Shown here piece by piece: positions 7,546 to 15,288 of a stretch of 64,000 bases of DNA. Made by a program: the position numbers and the translations under genes. The notes under the pieces were generated by a model that did not search any database, was not told the DNA's origin, and was given only the letters and a program-made list of their open reading frames with translations. This DNA comes from Microcaldota archaeon (GTDB lineage: Archaea > Micrarchaeota > Micrarchaeia > Norongarragalinales > Norongarragalinaceae): assembly GCA_016207165.1 (NCBI GenBank), contig JACQQD010000012.1, forward strand, positions 62,001 through 126,000, written 5' to 3'. Position 1 is the stretch's first letter. Every line of letters starts with the position of its first letter.

Positions 7546-7860
7546 ATGGAATTGGTGACGATTTCAGCGCGAATCCCAAAAACGCTCAACGACGAGTTGG
7601 AGGCGTATGCCGAGCAGAACGGGTATGCCACCAAGACCGAAGTCTTGCGGGACTGGATTCGAAAGGAGTTGGCGATGCAAAGCGTGCGGGCCATGGCCGG
7701 GGCGTTAAAAGGAAAGGTCAAGAATCCGCCGAAATCGTTCTCCGCGTGGCGCAAGAAGCGGTGGGATGACGCGCTTGCAAAAGCAGGCGGGGACGAACAC
7801 CGAGCCGTCCAAATCCTGAGGCGGGAAGAAAAAGAAGCGTCAAAGGGTTTTCGATTCTAG
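7546..7860 (+). CDS. Ribbon-helix-helix antitoxin-like protein
   Basis: A 104-aa protein with an N-terminal RHH fold: VTISARIPKTLNDELEAYAEQN followed by a YATKTEVLRDWIRKEL helix. The basic C-terminal part (KNPPKSFSAWRKKRW) could be toxin-binding. It is convergent with, and overlaps by four bases, a PIN gene, rather than preceding it in an operon. ATG 7546 is chosen; GTG 7537 is also possible. Confidence 0.75.
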   Translation: MELVTISARIPKTLNDELEAYAEQNGYATKTEVLRDWIRKELAMQSVRAMAGALKGKVKNPPKSFSAWRKKRWDDALAKAGGDEHRAVQILRREEKEASKGFRF

Positions 7861-8282
7861 AGCCGGTCTAGGAATTCATTGAGCGACAACGATTTGCAAA
7901 AGGGCTTGGCCAACAACAAAAGCCGCCGGTCATTGCTTACCAGAACATCCAAGTGCTGACGGGCCAAGCAAACGTGCAGCCAATCATTCAAGCCCAGTTC
8001 ACCGGAAAACTGTTTGTTCAAGCGAATCGCCCAATCCAAGTCTGAACGCGTTTCTCGGAGCACAGACAATTTTCCTGCGCTCCGGAAGGAATCAAGGTGG
8101 TGCTGGAGCAGGAGCTTGGATTGCTCACCGCAGGCCAGTTGAATTTCTCTGAAACATATTTGAGAGGCGACAACCGAAAAACGACACGCAAGGCTCAATG
8201 CAAAGAATTGGTCAACCTGTTGCTCGTTTCGTTCTCCCAACAAATAGGCTACGTAAATGTTGGCATCTGGGTAAACCTTCAT
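7857..8282 (-). CDS. PIN-domain protein (VapC-like)
   Basis: A 141-aa PIN nuclease candidate: Asp6 in VYPDANIYVAYLLGE, Glu in CFREIQ, Asp in LGLNDWLHVCLA and Asp in VSNDRRLLLL. It lies tail to tail with an RHH protein, their stop codons overlapping in a CTAG palindrome at 7857-7860. A reverse-strand TATA (GTTTTTATGC, about 8322-8331) gives it its own promoter. The pairing with the RHH gene is an inference from position. Confidence 0.78.
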   Translation of the reverse strand: MKVYPDANIYVAYLLGERNEQQVDQFFALSLACRFSVVASQICFREIQLACGEQSKLLLQHHLDSFRSAGKLSVLRETRSDLDWAIRLNKQFSGELGLNDWLHVCLARQHLDVLVSNDRRLLLLAKPFCKSLSLNEFLDRL

Positions 8283-8361
8283 TGATGTTCCATGCGCGGC
8301 GTCCCAAACGGAAAACTAGGATGAGGCATAAAAACCCAAGGACGGGTCCTGGCCGGTGAAG

Positions 8362-8766
8362 CTACAAAATGAAGGCGTGCACTTGCTTGACGCCCTTGGC
8401 TTTCTTGACTTCGTGGTACAAGGCTTTCAAGCGAGAGGCGTTTCCTTCCGCCATGAGCACCTGGATGCAGGCGTTCTGGCTTTGCTGGTGCACGCTGGTG
8501 GACACTTCATCCTCAAAATCGTGCAACACATGATCCACGTCGTGCTCGTGGTGCTTGTCGTGGGATACCACGAAAACCACTTTGTGAAACCCATCCAGTT
8601 CGTCGACGAGCTTGTATTCGTTCAAAAGAGCTTCCAAGCCGGCGCGCAACAATTTGGACCGGTTGGAAAAACCCAGTTTTTTCTGCATGGCGGAAAGCGC
8701 GGTGAGCTGGCCAGCTGGCAGGGAAATGCTGAGCACCTCGGAATTGGGTTTGTTAAGTTGGGCCAC
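8362..8766 (-). CDS. NikR-like metal-responsive repressor
   Basis: A 134-aa protein with an N-terminal RHH DNA-binding domain (SEVLSISLPAGQLTALSAMQ) and a C-terminal ACT-like metal domain. NikR uses three His and one Cys for nickel. Here His82, His93 and Cys100 are in matching places, but the fourth ligand position (second His of HxH) is Gln95, and an additional His-rich loop HDKHHEHDVDH is present at 69-79. It is divergent from a ZIP transporter, so it probably controls zinc or another divalent metal. Start is GTG 8766; the nearby ATG 8779 is out of frame. Confidence 0.8.
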   Translation of the reverse strand: MAQLNKPNSEVLSISLPAGQLTALSAMQKKLGFSNRSKLLRAGLEALLNEYKLVDELDGFHKVVFVVSHDKHHEHDVDHVLHDFEDEVSTSVHQQSQNACIQVLMAEGNASRLKALYHEVKKAKGVKQVHAFIL

Positions 8767-8781
8767 AAAAAACCACCATAA

Positions 8782-8810
8782 TTAATAATTTTATAACCAA
8801 TATTTATTAA
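8782..8810. promoter_or_regulatory. Shared divergent promoter with NikR-type inverted repeat
   Basis: TTAATAA (8782-8788) and TTATTAA (8804-8810) form an inverted repeat with half-site centres 22 bases apart, close to the geometry of NikR operators. It covers the TATA elements of both the repressor (minus) and ZIP (plus) genes, so repressor binding would shut both. Confidence 0.5.
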
Positions 8811-8832
8811 CCCCGCCTTGAATGGAATTGCC

Positions 8833-9600
8833 ATGGTTCTGGAGTACATCTTGGCTGGCACCGTGGCTGTGGGTCTGGTGTCGTTGCTCGGCACGCTGGC
8901 GTTCAAAATAGGGGAAAAGCACTTGGAGCGGCTATTGTTTGTTTCCGTGAGTTTTGCCACCGGCGCGCTCTTGGGCGCCGCGTTTTTGGATCTGTTGCCG
9001 GAAGCCCTGGAGCAAGTTCCTGTCGCAAGCGGGCTGCTCTTGGTGCTGGGCGGCGTCTTGGCTTTTTTCACGTTCGAGAAGTTTATGTGGCACCACCACC
9101 ATGCCAGCCACCACCCGGAAAAAGGCAAGGCCAAAGCCGCCAAGGAAAAACCGTTGGGCTACCTGACGCTGGCTGGCAGCCTGACGCACAATTTTTTCGA
9201 CGGCGTGGCCATTGCCGCCGCATTCTTGGTGGACGTCCCGTTGGGCATCGCCACCACGTTGGCCATTGCCCTGCACGAAATCCCGCACGAGTTGGGCGAC
9301 GTGGGCCTGTTATTGTACAGCGGGTTCTCGCTTCAAAGAGCCACGTTGTTCAACCTGGCTACCGGGTTGACATCGGTGGCCGGCGGCGTGGCCTTCTTTT
9401 TGTTCGCTCCACACGTAAGCCAACTGGAAGCATACGCGCTGGCGTTCACGGGCGGCACGTTCATTTACATTGCCGCGGCGGACTTGGTTCCGGAACTGCA
9501 CAAGGAACACCACGGCCTTCGTTCCGTTGCGCAATTGGCCTTCATTCTGTTGGGCGTCGGCGTGATCTGGACAGTCGGCGTGCTGTTGGGGCACAGCTGA
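8833..9600 (+). CDS. ZIP-family divalent metal transporter
   Basis: A 255-aa membrane protein with about seven or eight helices. It has the two ZIP signature helices, LTHNFFDGVAIAAAF (TM4) and ALHEIPHELGDVGLLLYSG (TM5), which form the binuclear metal site, and a His-rich cytoplasmic loop MWHHHHASHHPEKGK. It imports zinc or a related divalent cation. ATG 8833 is chosen because it lies about 25 bases after the TATTTATT element; TTG 8818 is less likely. Adjacent NikR-like gene suggests metal-dependent regulation. Confidence 0.9.
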   Translation: MVLEYILAGTVAVGLVSLLGTLAFKIGEKHLERLLFVSVSFATGALLGAAFLDLLPEALEQVPVASGLLLVLGGVLAFFTFEKFMWHHHHASHHPEKGKAKAAKEKPLGYLTLAGSLTHNFFDGVAIAAAFLVDVPLGIATTLAIALHEIPHELGDVGLLLYSGFSLQRATLFNLATGLTSVAGGVAFFLFAPHVSQLEAYALAFTGGTFIYIAAADLVPELHKEHHGLRSVAQLAFILLGVGVIWTVGVLLGHS

Positions 9601-9660
9601 AACCCGCCGGCAGAAGAACACCAAAACGCATTAGAACAACAAGATTCGCCAAGCAAGAAC

Positions 9661-10257
9661 ATGAAACCCTTGAACGACGAGTTGTTGTGGAAAGGCGCGC
9701 CTTTCCTGGTCTTCGCCGCCTTCCTGGCGTTCTACGCTCTGACGCAGCCGTCGATTTCCTCCACCCGCATCTTCAGCAAGGCGTTTGCCGCCTCGGCGGT
9801 GATCGTGTTGAGCGCCAGCATCGGAATGACGGGGGTTGCCAAGGTTTGGCCGAAACACCGAAAAGGACTGGAACACCGAAAAAGCTGGGGAGTGGTCGGA
9901 TTTGTTTTTGCTTTTTCGCACGCCGCATTGGCGTTTTCCGACCCGCTCCTGTTTTTGCCGGAACTGGCGTCGTCACGGCAGAACGTGCGCATCGGGTTGA
10001 TGGCGTTGGTGATTTTTGCGGCGTTGGCCGTGACTTCCACGCGCTTCGCGGAAAAGGCGCTGGGAAAAAACTGGAAGAGAATCCAGCGCGCCGGATACGT
10101 GGCCTTGGCGCTCGTGTTAGCGGATGTGTTGGTGCTTGGAGACGGCACATTCGTGAAAACGCCGATCGGATTGGTGCTGGCGTTTGCGGCGTTGGGCGGC
10201 CTGGTGCTGGGCGTGCGCGGCTGGTTCGAAAGGGACCGTGGTTTTCGCGAGCTTTAA
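9661..10257 (+). CDS. Ferric-reductase-like membrane protein, degenerate heme ligands
   Basis: A 198-aa protein with six predicted helices resembling the ferric-reductase-like/MsrQ transmembrane domain. It is a paralogue of the next gene: the blocks LEHRKSWGVVGFVFAFSHA and KNWKRIQRAGYVALAL align with KSYRKALGLYGFLMAAGHV and LWKRIQLVGYAALLL. Only one intramembrane His (His87) is kept; the positions of the partner's His46 and His153 are not His here. It may be a non-heme subunit of a dimer. No NAD or flavin domain is present. Confidence 0.65.
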   Translation: MKPLNDELLWKGAPFLVFAAFLAFYALTQPSISSTRIFSKAFAASAVIVLSASIGMTGVAKVWPKHRKGLEHRKSWGVVGFVFAFSHAALAFSDPLLFLPELASSRQNVRIGLMALVIFAALAVTSTRFAEKALGKNWKRIQRAGYVALALVLADVLVLGDGTFVKTPIGLVLAFAALGGLVLGVRGWFERDRGFREL

Positions 10258-10282
10258 ATGCCGGGAACGCATCCAGTGTATT

Positions 10283-10975
10283 ATGCCGCAAACCCAGTAC
10301 GTCGAGAAAACCAAGTGGTGGGGGGCTCTTGGAATCGCGATTGCCACGTTCTTGGCGTTGTACTTGTACTTTGACGCGGGCTTGGACCCCAAATTGTTGA
10401 ACAAGGTCTACGCGCTTCACGCCGCAACACTCTTGACCCTGACGTTTCTGATCGGTTCCCTCTCGCGTTTCTGGCCGAAAATATTCAACCGCTATAAGTC
10501 GTACCGGAAAGCCTTGGGCCTGTACGGTTTTCTGATGGCCGCCGGCCACGTGTACACCGTTCTGGTACCCTTGGGCAAAAGCCCCAGCGGCTACCAGGCG
10601 TTGGCGGGGTGGGCCGCGTTCGCCGTGTTTTTGGTCATGGCAATCACGTCGAATGCGAAGACCGCCAAGCGATTGGGGTACGGGTTGTGGAAACGCATCC
10701 AATTGGTTGGCTACGCCGCCTTGTTGCTGGTGGGCGTCCACTTTTTTCTCGTGGAAACAAGAACCGGTGTTTTGAACCTCAACAGCATGCAAATCGTGGT
10801 GCTGGCCTTGGTTTTGTTGGCCGTGGTTTTGCGCATCGCCGCGTTCATAGCCGGCCCGCGTCAAAAGTTCACTTCGTACTACGACCACTTCAACGGCGAG
10901 GACGGAGAAGCACCCAACGTCAAGCCCACCGCTGGAAAAACAGCGAAAAAGAAAACCAGAAAAAAGAAGCCCTAA
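10283..10975 (+). CDS. Ferric-reductase-like transmembrane heme protein
   Basis: A 230-aa membrane protein, about six helices, of the ferric-reductase-like/MsrQ type. His46 (YALHAATLL), His89 (AAGHVYTV) and His153 (VGVHFFLV) lie in different helices and could hold heme b. The C-terminal tail is Lys-rich and cytoplasmic (TAKKKTRKKKP). ATG 10283 follows the preceding gene by 25 bases, so the two are probably one transcript. Likely role: passing electrons across the membrane, perhaps to the extracytoplasmic thiol enzymes encoded next door; this is inference. Confidence 0.68.
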   Translation: MPQTQYVEKTKWWGALGIAIATFLALYLYFDAGLDPKLLNKVYALHAATLLTLTFLIGSLSRFWPKIFNRYKSYRKALGLYGFLMAAGHVYTVLVPLGKSPSGYQALAGWAAFAVFLVMAITSNAKTAKRLGYGLWKRIQLVGYAALLLVGVHFFLVETRTGVLNLNSMQIVVLALVLLAVVLRIAAFIAGPRQKFTSYYDHFNGEDGEAPNVKPTAGKTAKKKTRKKKP

Positions 10976-11340
10976 CTATTCGCAGCGACTTTGGCGCCGT
11001 TGCGGTCAAAATACGCCTTGAGTTCCGCTTTTTGGGTCAAGCCCTCCAAGCGTTCGCCTTGGCCGTTGTCGGCGACGAACGTCGGCGTGCCCGTAATGCC
11101 GTACTGTTGCCACAACGCGGGCTGGGCGTTTAAATCCACGAGCTTGACGCGGTAGCCTTCCAACGCCAAGTCCTCCAAAATGGGTTTCTGCTGCTGGCAG
11201 AAGTGGCAGTCGTCGCGATAAAAGTACCACACCGGCGACTGGTCGGAGGCAAACTTGGACGCGCCGCCCGCCACACTCAAGGCGATGCCGGCCACGACGA
11301 TGACGGCGATGACGCCGAGCAAAATTATTTTTCCGTTCAT
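10972..11340 (-). CDS. Membrane-anchored thioredoxin-like protein
   Basis: A 122-aa protein with one N-terminal membrane anchor (IILLGVIAVIVVAGIALSVA) and an outward-facing thioredoxin fold. Active site DDCHFCQQQKP (CxxC) and the cis-proline motif GTPTFV are present. It overlaps the 10283 gene tail to tail by four bases and lies just downstream of a DsbA-like gene on the same strand. Likely a thiol-disulfide exchanger in the extracytoplasmic space. Confidence 0.85.
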   Translation of the reverse strand: MNGKIILLGVIAVIVVAGIALSVAGGASKFASDQSPVWYFYRDDCHFCQQQKPILEDLALEGYRVKLVDLNAQPALWQQYGITGTPTFVADNGQGERLEGLTQKAELKAYFDRNGAKVAANS

Positions 11341-11380
11341 AAGGTTTTCTTTCCTCCAAGACATGCTTTAAGGATTTCGA

Positions 11381-12313
11381 TTAACTCAAAACGCCTTCCG
11401 GTGGAGGGCACGCACCGCCCGTGGCGCCGTTTTCCGGGGTTTTGCCGGCCAGCGCGTCTTGAAACGCGGCCACACTTTGGGGGCCCACCAGCGTCACGTT
11501 GCCAAAGAAAAACGTGGGCGTGCCGTAAATGCCTGCCGCTTTTCCGGCGGAAACGTCGGCATCCAGACGTTGCTGTACGCGTGGGGAATCCAGGCACGCG
11601 TTAAAGGCGGAAACGTCCAATCCCAATCCATCCGCCAAGGCCACCAGGTTCTCGCGGTCGTGGTTGGGTTGCGCGTCAAACAAGGCATCGTGCATGGGCC
11701 AGAACGCGTTTTGCTCGTCGGCGCAGAAAGCGGCTTTCGCCGCCCAGTCGCTGTTTTCATGCGAAGGAATGGGAAGCACGCGGAACTCAAGTCGGACTTC
11801 CGGATGTGAAGCCAAGAATTCCTTGAGCGCGGGCTGGGTTTTCTTGGTGTACGGACACGAAAAACATCCTACTTCAAGCAACGCCGCCGAGCCGTTGCCC
11901 AGAGTCGGCCCCACGCCGGGGGCGATGGGTTTGAGTTGCGACGCGTCGGCATTGGCGCCCAACACCGCGTCAAACACGCAGAACGCCGAAGAGTCGGGTC
12001 CGTTGCAGTTGCCAAACGCCACGTAGTTGTACACCGAAAACGCGGAATACGCCAAACTGGCGAAAAACAGGAGTGTGAAGGCCACGGAAAGCAGTTGAAA
12101 GTTTTTGTTCAAAACCCGCGCCAAACCCGGGGAGACTTTCAGGACGCCCACCACGACTTGACCTTTCAGGCGCGTGTCAAAGCCCGTCTGGCAGGGACGA
12201 AGCGTGGCGGTTCGCGCCACGCAGTCCAAGGCTTCCTTGGCCAAAACGCGGTACTTGGCCGAGAAAATCCCCAGAACCCCGAAAACGATGAGGGCGACAA
12301 AGCAGAGAACCAT
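11381..12313 (-). CDS. DsbA-family thiol-disulfide oxidoreductase with membrane anchor
   Basis: A 310-aa protein. Two N-terminal helices (residues 2-17 and about 72-95) precede a DsbA-like thioredoxin domain with active site VGCFSCPYTKK, the helical insertion typical of DsbA, and cis-Pro in GTPTFFFGN. Additional Cys pairs in the linker (NCNGPDSSAFC) could form a second redox site, as in VKOR-linked DsbA proteins. Forms an operon with the smaller thioredoxin-like gene (40-base gap). Introduces or isomerises disulfides in exported proteins. Confidence 0.82.
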   Translation of the reverse strand: MVLCFVALIVFGVLGIFSAKYRVLAKEALDCVARTATLRPCQTGFDTRLKGQVVVGVLKVSPGLARVLNKNFQLLSVAFTLLFFASLAYSAFSVYNYVAFGNCNGPDSSAFCVFDAVLGANADASQLKPIAPGVGPTLGNGSAALLEVGCFSCPYTKKTQPALKEFLASHPEVRLEFRVLPIPSHENSDWAAKAAFCADEQNAFWPMHDALFDAQPNHDRENLVALADGLGLDVSAFNACLDSPRVQQRLDADVSAGKAAGIYGTPTFFFGNVTLVGPQSVAAFQDALAGKTPENGATGGACPPPEGVLS

Positions 12314-12382
12314 TCAGTAAACCCTGGAACAACAAGAAATGGAGGAAACCGCCTTTTATCCGTAACGGCGTTACGGCGTTAT

Positions 12383-12424
12383 AGCAAGACCGGCAAATTT
12401 CACGACGAATAGGCTGGTCTTGCT
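12383..12424. repeat. Inverted repeat (9-bp stem) upstream of rpiB
   Basis: AGCAAGACC at 12383-12391 pairs perfectly with GGTCTTGCT at 12416-12424. It immediately precedes the longer stem-loop at 12427-12473. The same two-hairpin arrangement occurs near 43310-43380. Confidence 0.7.
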
Positions 12425-12426
12425 AG

Positions 12427-12473
12427 ACAGCAAACCAAGACTATCGGCTTGGGAAACTTTCTTGGTTTGCTGT
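12427..12473. repeat. Dispersed stem-loop element, copy 1
   Basis: ACAGCAAACCAAG (12427-12439) pairs perfectly with CTTGGTTTGCTGT (12461-12473) around a 21-base loop ending GGGAAACTTT. The element recurs at 43310-43352 with the same stem and the same GGGAAACTT in the loop. It lies in the 12314-12555 gap, which holds no gene; the gap also contains tandem GTTACGGC units at 12362-12380. Confidence 0.85.
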
Positions 12474-12555
12474 AACCCACGCCCAAACCGCGTTACCCAA
12501 ACAAGGCGAACGTTAAAAACCGTCCAGCGCCCTAAACGTATTCAGGTAAACATTC

Positions 12556-12996
12556 ATGCTGTTTTTGGCAAGCGACCACGCAGGCTTTGCCTTGAAAGAA
12601 CGCCTCACCGCCCATTTACGCAAAAAAGGCGTCGCCTTCAAGGACTTGGGCACCCACTCGGAGGATTCCGTCGACTACCCGGATTTTGCGTTTGCGTTGG
12701 GCCAACACGTCGCCAAGTCCCCGGAAAACCGGGGCATCGGAATATGCGGAACCGGCATAGGCATCTGCATGGCGGCCAACAAGATACCCGGCATCCGGGC
12801 CGCCATGGTGTACAGCCTGGAGACGGCCAAACTGGCGCGCCAACACAACGACGCCAACGTGGCCTGTTTCGGTGGCCGCACCCAAAAACCCGCGGACGTA
12901 GTCAAGTGGATGGACGCGTTTCTTTCCACGCCACCCGATTCCGCAAAACGCCACCACCGCCGCGCCGAAAAAGTCACGCGCGCCCAACCAAGGTAA
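12556..12996 (+). CDS. rpiB: Ribose-5-phosphate isomerase B
   Basis: Interconverts ribose 5-phosphate and ribulose 5-phosphate. The 146-aa protein has SDHAGFALKE at the N-terminus, the active-site Cys in GIGICGTGIGICMAANK, and RAAMVYSLETAKLARQHNDANV. RpiB is mainly bacterial; archaea normally carry RpiA. The stop overlaps the rpe start (TAATG). The last 20 residues are a basic extension beyond the usual RpiB end. Confidence 0.93.
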   Translation: MLFLASDHAGFALKERLTAHLRKKGVAFKDLGTHSEDSVDYPDFAFALGQHVAKSPENRGIGICGTGIGICMAANKIPGIRAAMVYSLETAKLARQHNDANVACFGGRTQKPADVVKWMDAFLSTPPDSAKRHHRRAEKVTRAQPR

Positions 12997-13646
12997 TGTT
13001 CATGAAGACCTGGATTTGCCCGTCCCTGTTGGGAACCGACGAAAAAAACACGTTGCCGTGGGTGGAAAAACTGGATGGAAAAGTCGACGCGTTCCACGTG
13101 GACGTCATGGACAACCAGTTCGTGCCCAATTACACGCTGGACCGCTTTGCGCCACCGTTCATTTCGCAACTTCGAACCGTTTCCGAAAAACACGTGCACC
13201 TCATGACGGAAATCCCGTCCAAGTACTACAACGCGTACTTTGAAGCCGGTGCCACGTTGTTGGTCTTCCACCACGAAGCCGTGAAAAACCCGATCATTGA
13301 AATCAACGCCGTCCACAACTTTGGCCTGAAAGCCGGCGTGGCGTTAAAGCCAAAGACGCCCACCGACGTTCTGGAAGACTACATCCACAACGTGGACTGC
13401 GTGCTGGTCATGACCGTCGAGCCCGGCTTTGGAGGCCAGGCCTTCATGCCGGACATGCTGGACAAAATCCGTGAACTTCGCGAGAAACACGCTTCCCTGG
13501 ACATCATGGTGGACGGCGGCATCAACCTGGAAACCGGCAAAACGTGTTTGGAGGCCGGAGCCAACATGCTGGTCGCCGGCAACGGCATTTTTAATTCGAA
13601 AAACGTCATGCATACTGTGGAACAATTCAACGCGTTAAAGGAGTGA
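12996..13646 (+). CDS. rpe: Ribulose-phosphate 3-epimerase
   Basis: Interconverts ribulose 5-phosphate and xylulose 5-phosphate. The 216-aa TIM barrel has [22 protein letters not shown] (metal and catalytic Asp), [19 protein letters not shown] and [10 protein letters not shown] with the catalytic Asp. ATG 12996 overlaps the rpiB stop; ATG 13002 is an alternative. Rare in archaea as a whole; part of an rpiB-rpe-tal operon. Confidence 0.93.
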   Translation: MFMKTWICPSLLGTDEKNTLPWVEKLDGKVDAFHVDVMDNQFVPNYTLDRFAPPFISQLRTVSEKHVHLMTEIPSKYYNAYFEAGATLLVFHHEAVKNPIIEINAVHNFGLKAGVALKPKTPTDVLEDYIHNVDCVLVMTVEPGFGGQAFMPDMLDKIRELREKHASLDIMVDGGINLETGKTCLEAGANMLVAGNGIFNSKNVMHTVEQFNALKE

Positions 13647-13651
13647 TTTCC

Positions 13652-14296
13652 GTGAAATTCTTTTTGGACACCGCCATGGTTGACGAAATCAAGACGGCCA
13701 ACGATTGGGGCATCCTGGATGGCGTGACGACCAACCCGTCGCTCGTCTACAAGTCCGCCCGGCCGTTTAAAGAAGTGGTCAAGGAGATCGCATCGATTGT
13801 CAACGGGCCCGTGTCCGCTGAAGTGACGACGCTTACGGCGCCGGAAATGGTCAAGCAAGGATTGGAACTGTCGAAAATCGCGGACAACATCTTCGTCAAG
13901 CTGCCTACAACGACCGAGGGCGTGAAAGCCTGCAAGGCGTTGTCAGCCAAAAAAATCCCCATCAACGCCACCCTCATTTTTTCCGCCTCCCAGGCCTTGA
14001 TCATGGCGAAAGCCGGTGCATCGTTTGTTTCGCCGTTCATCGGGCGGTTGGACGACGTTTCCGAAGACGGCATGCAATTGATCCGCGACATCCGCCAAAT
14101 TTACGACAACTACGACATTCAAACCGAAATCCTTACCGCCTCGGTGCGCCACCCCATGCACGTGGTTGAAGCCGCCAAGATTGGGTCGGACATCGCCACC
14201 ATGCCGTTTAAAGTCATGGAACAACTCTTCCACCACCCCTTGACGGACATCGGCTTGGACAAGTTCATGGCGGATTTCAAAAAGAGCAAGGCGTGA
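13652..14296 (+). CDS. tal: Transaldolase (TalC/MipB type)
   Basis: Moves dihydroxyacetone units between sugar phosphates in the non-oxidative pentose-phosphate pathway. The 214-aa subunit has the short-form signature: MKFFLDTA start, GVTTNPSLV, Schiff-base Lys in [29 protein letters not shown] and [15 protein letters not shown] 13652 is chosen because AAAGGAG (13637-13643) lies eight bases upstream and the encoded MKFFLDTA is the family start. Confidence 0.94.
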   Translation: MKFFLDTAMVDEIKTANDWGILDGVTTNPSLVYKSARPFKEVVKEIASIVNGPVSAEVTTLTAPEMVKQGLELSKIADNIFVKLPTTTEGVKACKALSAKKIPINATLIFSASQALIMAKAGASFVSPFIGRLDDVSEDGMQLIRDIRQIYDNYDIQTEILTASVRHPMHVVEAAKIGSDIATMPFKVMEQLFHHPLTDIGLDKFMADFKKSKA

Positions 14297-14302
14297 ATTG
14301 AA

Positions 14303-14881
14303 TTGGAAAGTGTTCCACTGCTTTCGCGAAAGGCGTTGGCGCACTGCGAAAAAACGGCGGAGGCATTGGGCAAACATTTGCAATCGGGCCAAACGGTTCA
14401 GCACACCAATTATCCCAACCCCGAACAAAGCGATTTTGATTCTCCCAACGTAGTGAACATGCATTTTCCTGAATCACAAAACCGGGAAGAATTCGGAGAA
14501 ATAAAGTCGGGCGTAAGAAAAGTCCTGGAACGACACGGCTTTGAATTCGTCTTGGACGAAAGGATGCCGTCAATCATGGACGCCATGATTCAAGCGCTTG
14601 GAATCAAAGACATCCAAGAAGCCGTGCAAGGCCGCCCCGGCGGAGAATTGTTCGCGCGGTTCATGTCGGGTCCAGAAGAGCGAAGGATCCTATTTCTGCA
14701 CCGGGAACACCCCGTTGGCGTCCAGATTGAAACGCACAAGGCGTTTTACGGGCCAAGCCCGATCCTGCGAATCACGTTCATCCATGGACAAAAAGTCCAA
14801 GAAGAACAAGGCACAACGTGGCAACCCATCAACTTCGTCCCGAAAGCCATCCGAAAACTGCGGCAAACTATTCTTGGCTGA
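14303..14881 (+). CDS. Orphan protein, 192 aa
   Basis: Not recognised. Soluble alpha/beta-looking protein without Cys clusters or membrane segments. Only a TTG start (14303) is available near the transaldolase stop, and no clear ribosome site is seen, so the start is uncertain. It ends against a toxin remnant on the other strand. Confidence 0.5.
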   Translation: MESVPLLSRKALAHCEKTAEALGKHLQSGQTVQHTNYPNPEQSDFDSPNVVNMHFPESQNREEFGEIKSGVRKVLERHGFEFVLDERMPSIMDAMIQALGIKDIQEAVQGRPGGELFARFMSGPEERRILFLHREHPVGVQIETHKAFYGPSPILRITFIHGQKVQEEQGTTWQPINFVPKAIRKLRQTILG

Positions 14882-14887
14882 AGAAAA

Positions 14888-14989
14888 TCAAACAAACGGA
14901 TTGACGGCCAAAATTCCAGGAATCTTGGCGAAGTCATCCGCGTTTTCCGTGTAGATGGTGTCGACTCCGTTTTCCATCATGGCGGCGGC
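14888..14989 (-). pseudogene. C-terminal remnant of a VapC/PIN toxin
   Basis: On the minus strand the frame directly after the antitoxin stop reads AAAMMENGVDTIYTENADDF then AKIPGILAVNPFV and stops. This is the C-terminal end of many archaeal VapC toxins (IYTENxxDFxxIPGIxxxNPF). The N-terminal acidic residues are missing, so most of the toxin has been deleted, leaving the antitoxin as an orphan. Confidence 0.65.
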
Positions 14990-15217
14990 TTAACCTTTCT
15001 CGGAACTCCGAAGGGCAAGCTGTTTTTCAAAATTCCGTTTTATTCGCTCAGTACGCCGGGCCTCACGTTTTTCTTTCTCCAAGTAATCGATGTACCAAAG
15101 CATTATTTCGCTGGCGGTCTTGACCATGAACCCTTTGCTTCTGCCGTAGCGGCGTTTCGCCTCTTTTTCAAGAAGGCGACGGGTTCTGGAGTTCAGCTTT
15201 AAGTAGACTCGGGGCAT
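14990..15217 (-). CDS. VapB-like antitoxin, orphan (75 aa)
   Basis: Starts MPRVYLKLNSRTRRLLEKEA with a helix-rich basic remainder. Directly followed on the same strand by a truncated toxin (14888-14989), which is the basis for the assignment. ATG 15217 is preferred over upstream start MFCFWFC because it follows a TATA-like ATTAATAC about 25 bases away. Confidence 0.6.
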   Translation of the reverse strand: MPRVYLKLNSRTRRLLEKEAKRRYGRSKGFMVKTASEIMLWYIDYLEKEKREARRTERIKRNFEKQLALRSSEKG

Positions 15218-15238
15218 GCAAAACCAAAAGCAAAACAA

Positions 15239-15263
15239 GTATTAATAATCGCGGTTCAATACG
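15239..15263 (-). promoter_or_regulatory. Conserved upstream element (copy near antitoxin/transketolase)
   Basis: Read on the minus strand, a CCGTATTGAACCGCGATTAT block precedes the antitoxin start by about 25 bases. A nearly identical block, with two or three changes, precedes the aCPSF1 gene at 24841-24865. Confidence 0.4.
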
Positions 15264-15288
15264 GCTAGCTCCAACTAGACTGAATGCC

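Noticed and set aside
8622-9143. Antisense open frame across the NikR-ZIP junction
   Set aside because: It is a mirror of the ZIP coding sequence, has no conserved motif and covers both promoters.
9087-10400. Long plus-strand open frame overlapping ZIP and the ferric-reductase-like gene
   Set aside because: Arg/Gly-rich low-information translation typical of a GC-rich shadow frame; real genes with motifs lie in other frames.
12362-12380. Start of a CRISPR-like or tandem repeat array (GTTACGGC units)
   Set aside because: Only about two short units; no spacers.
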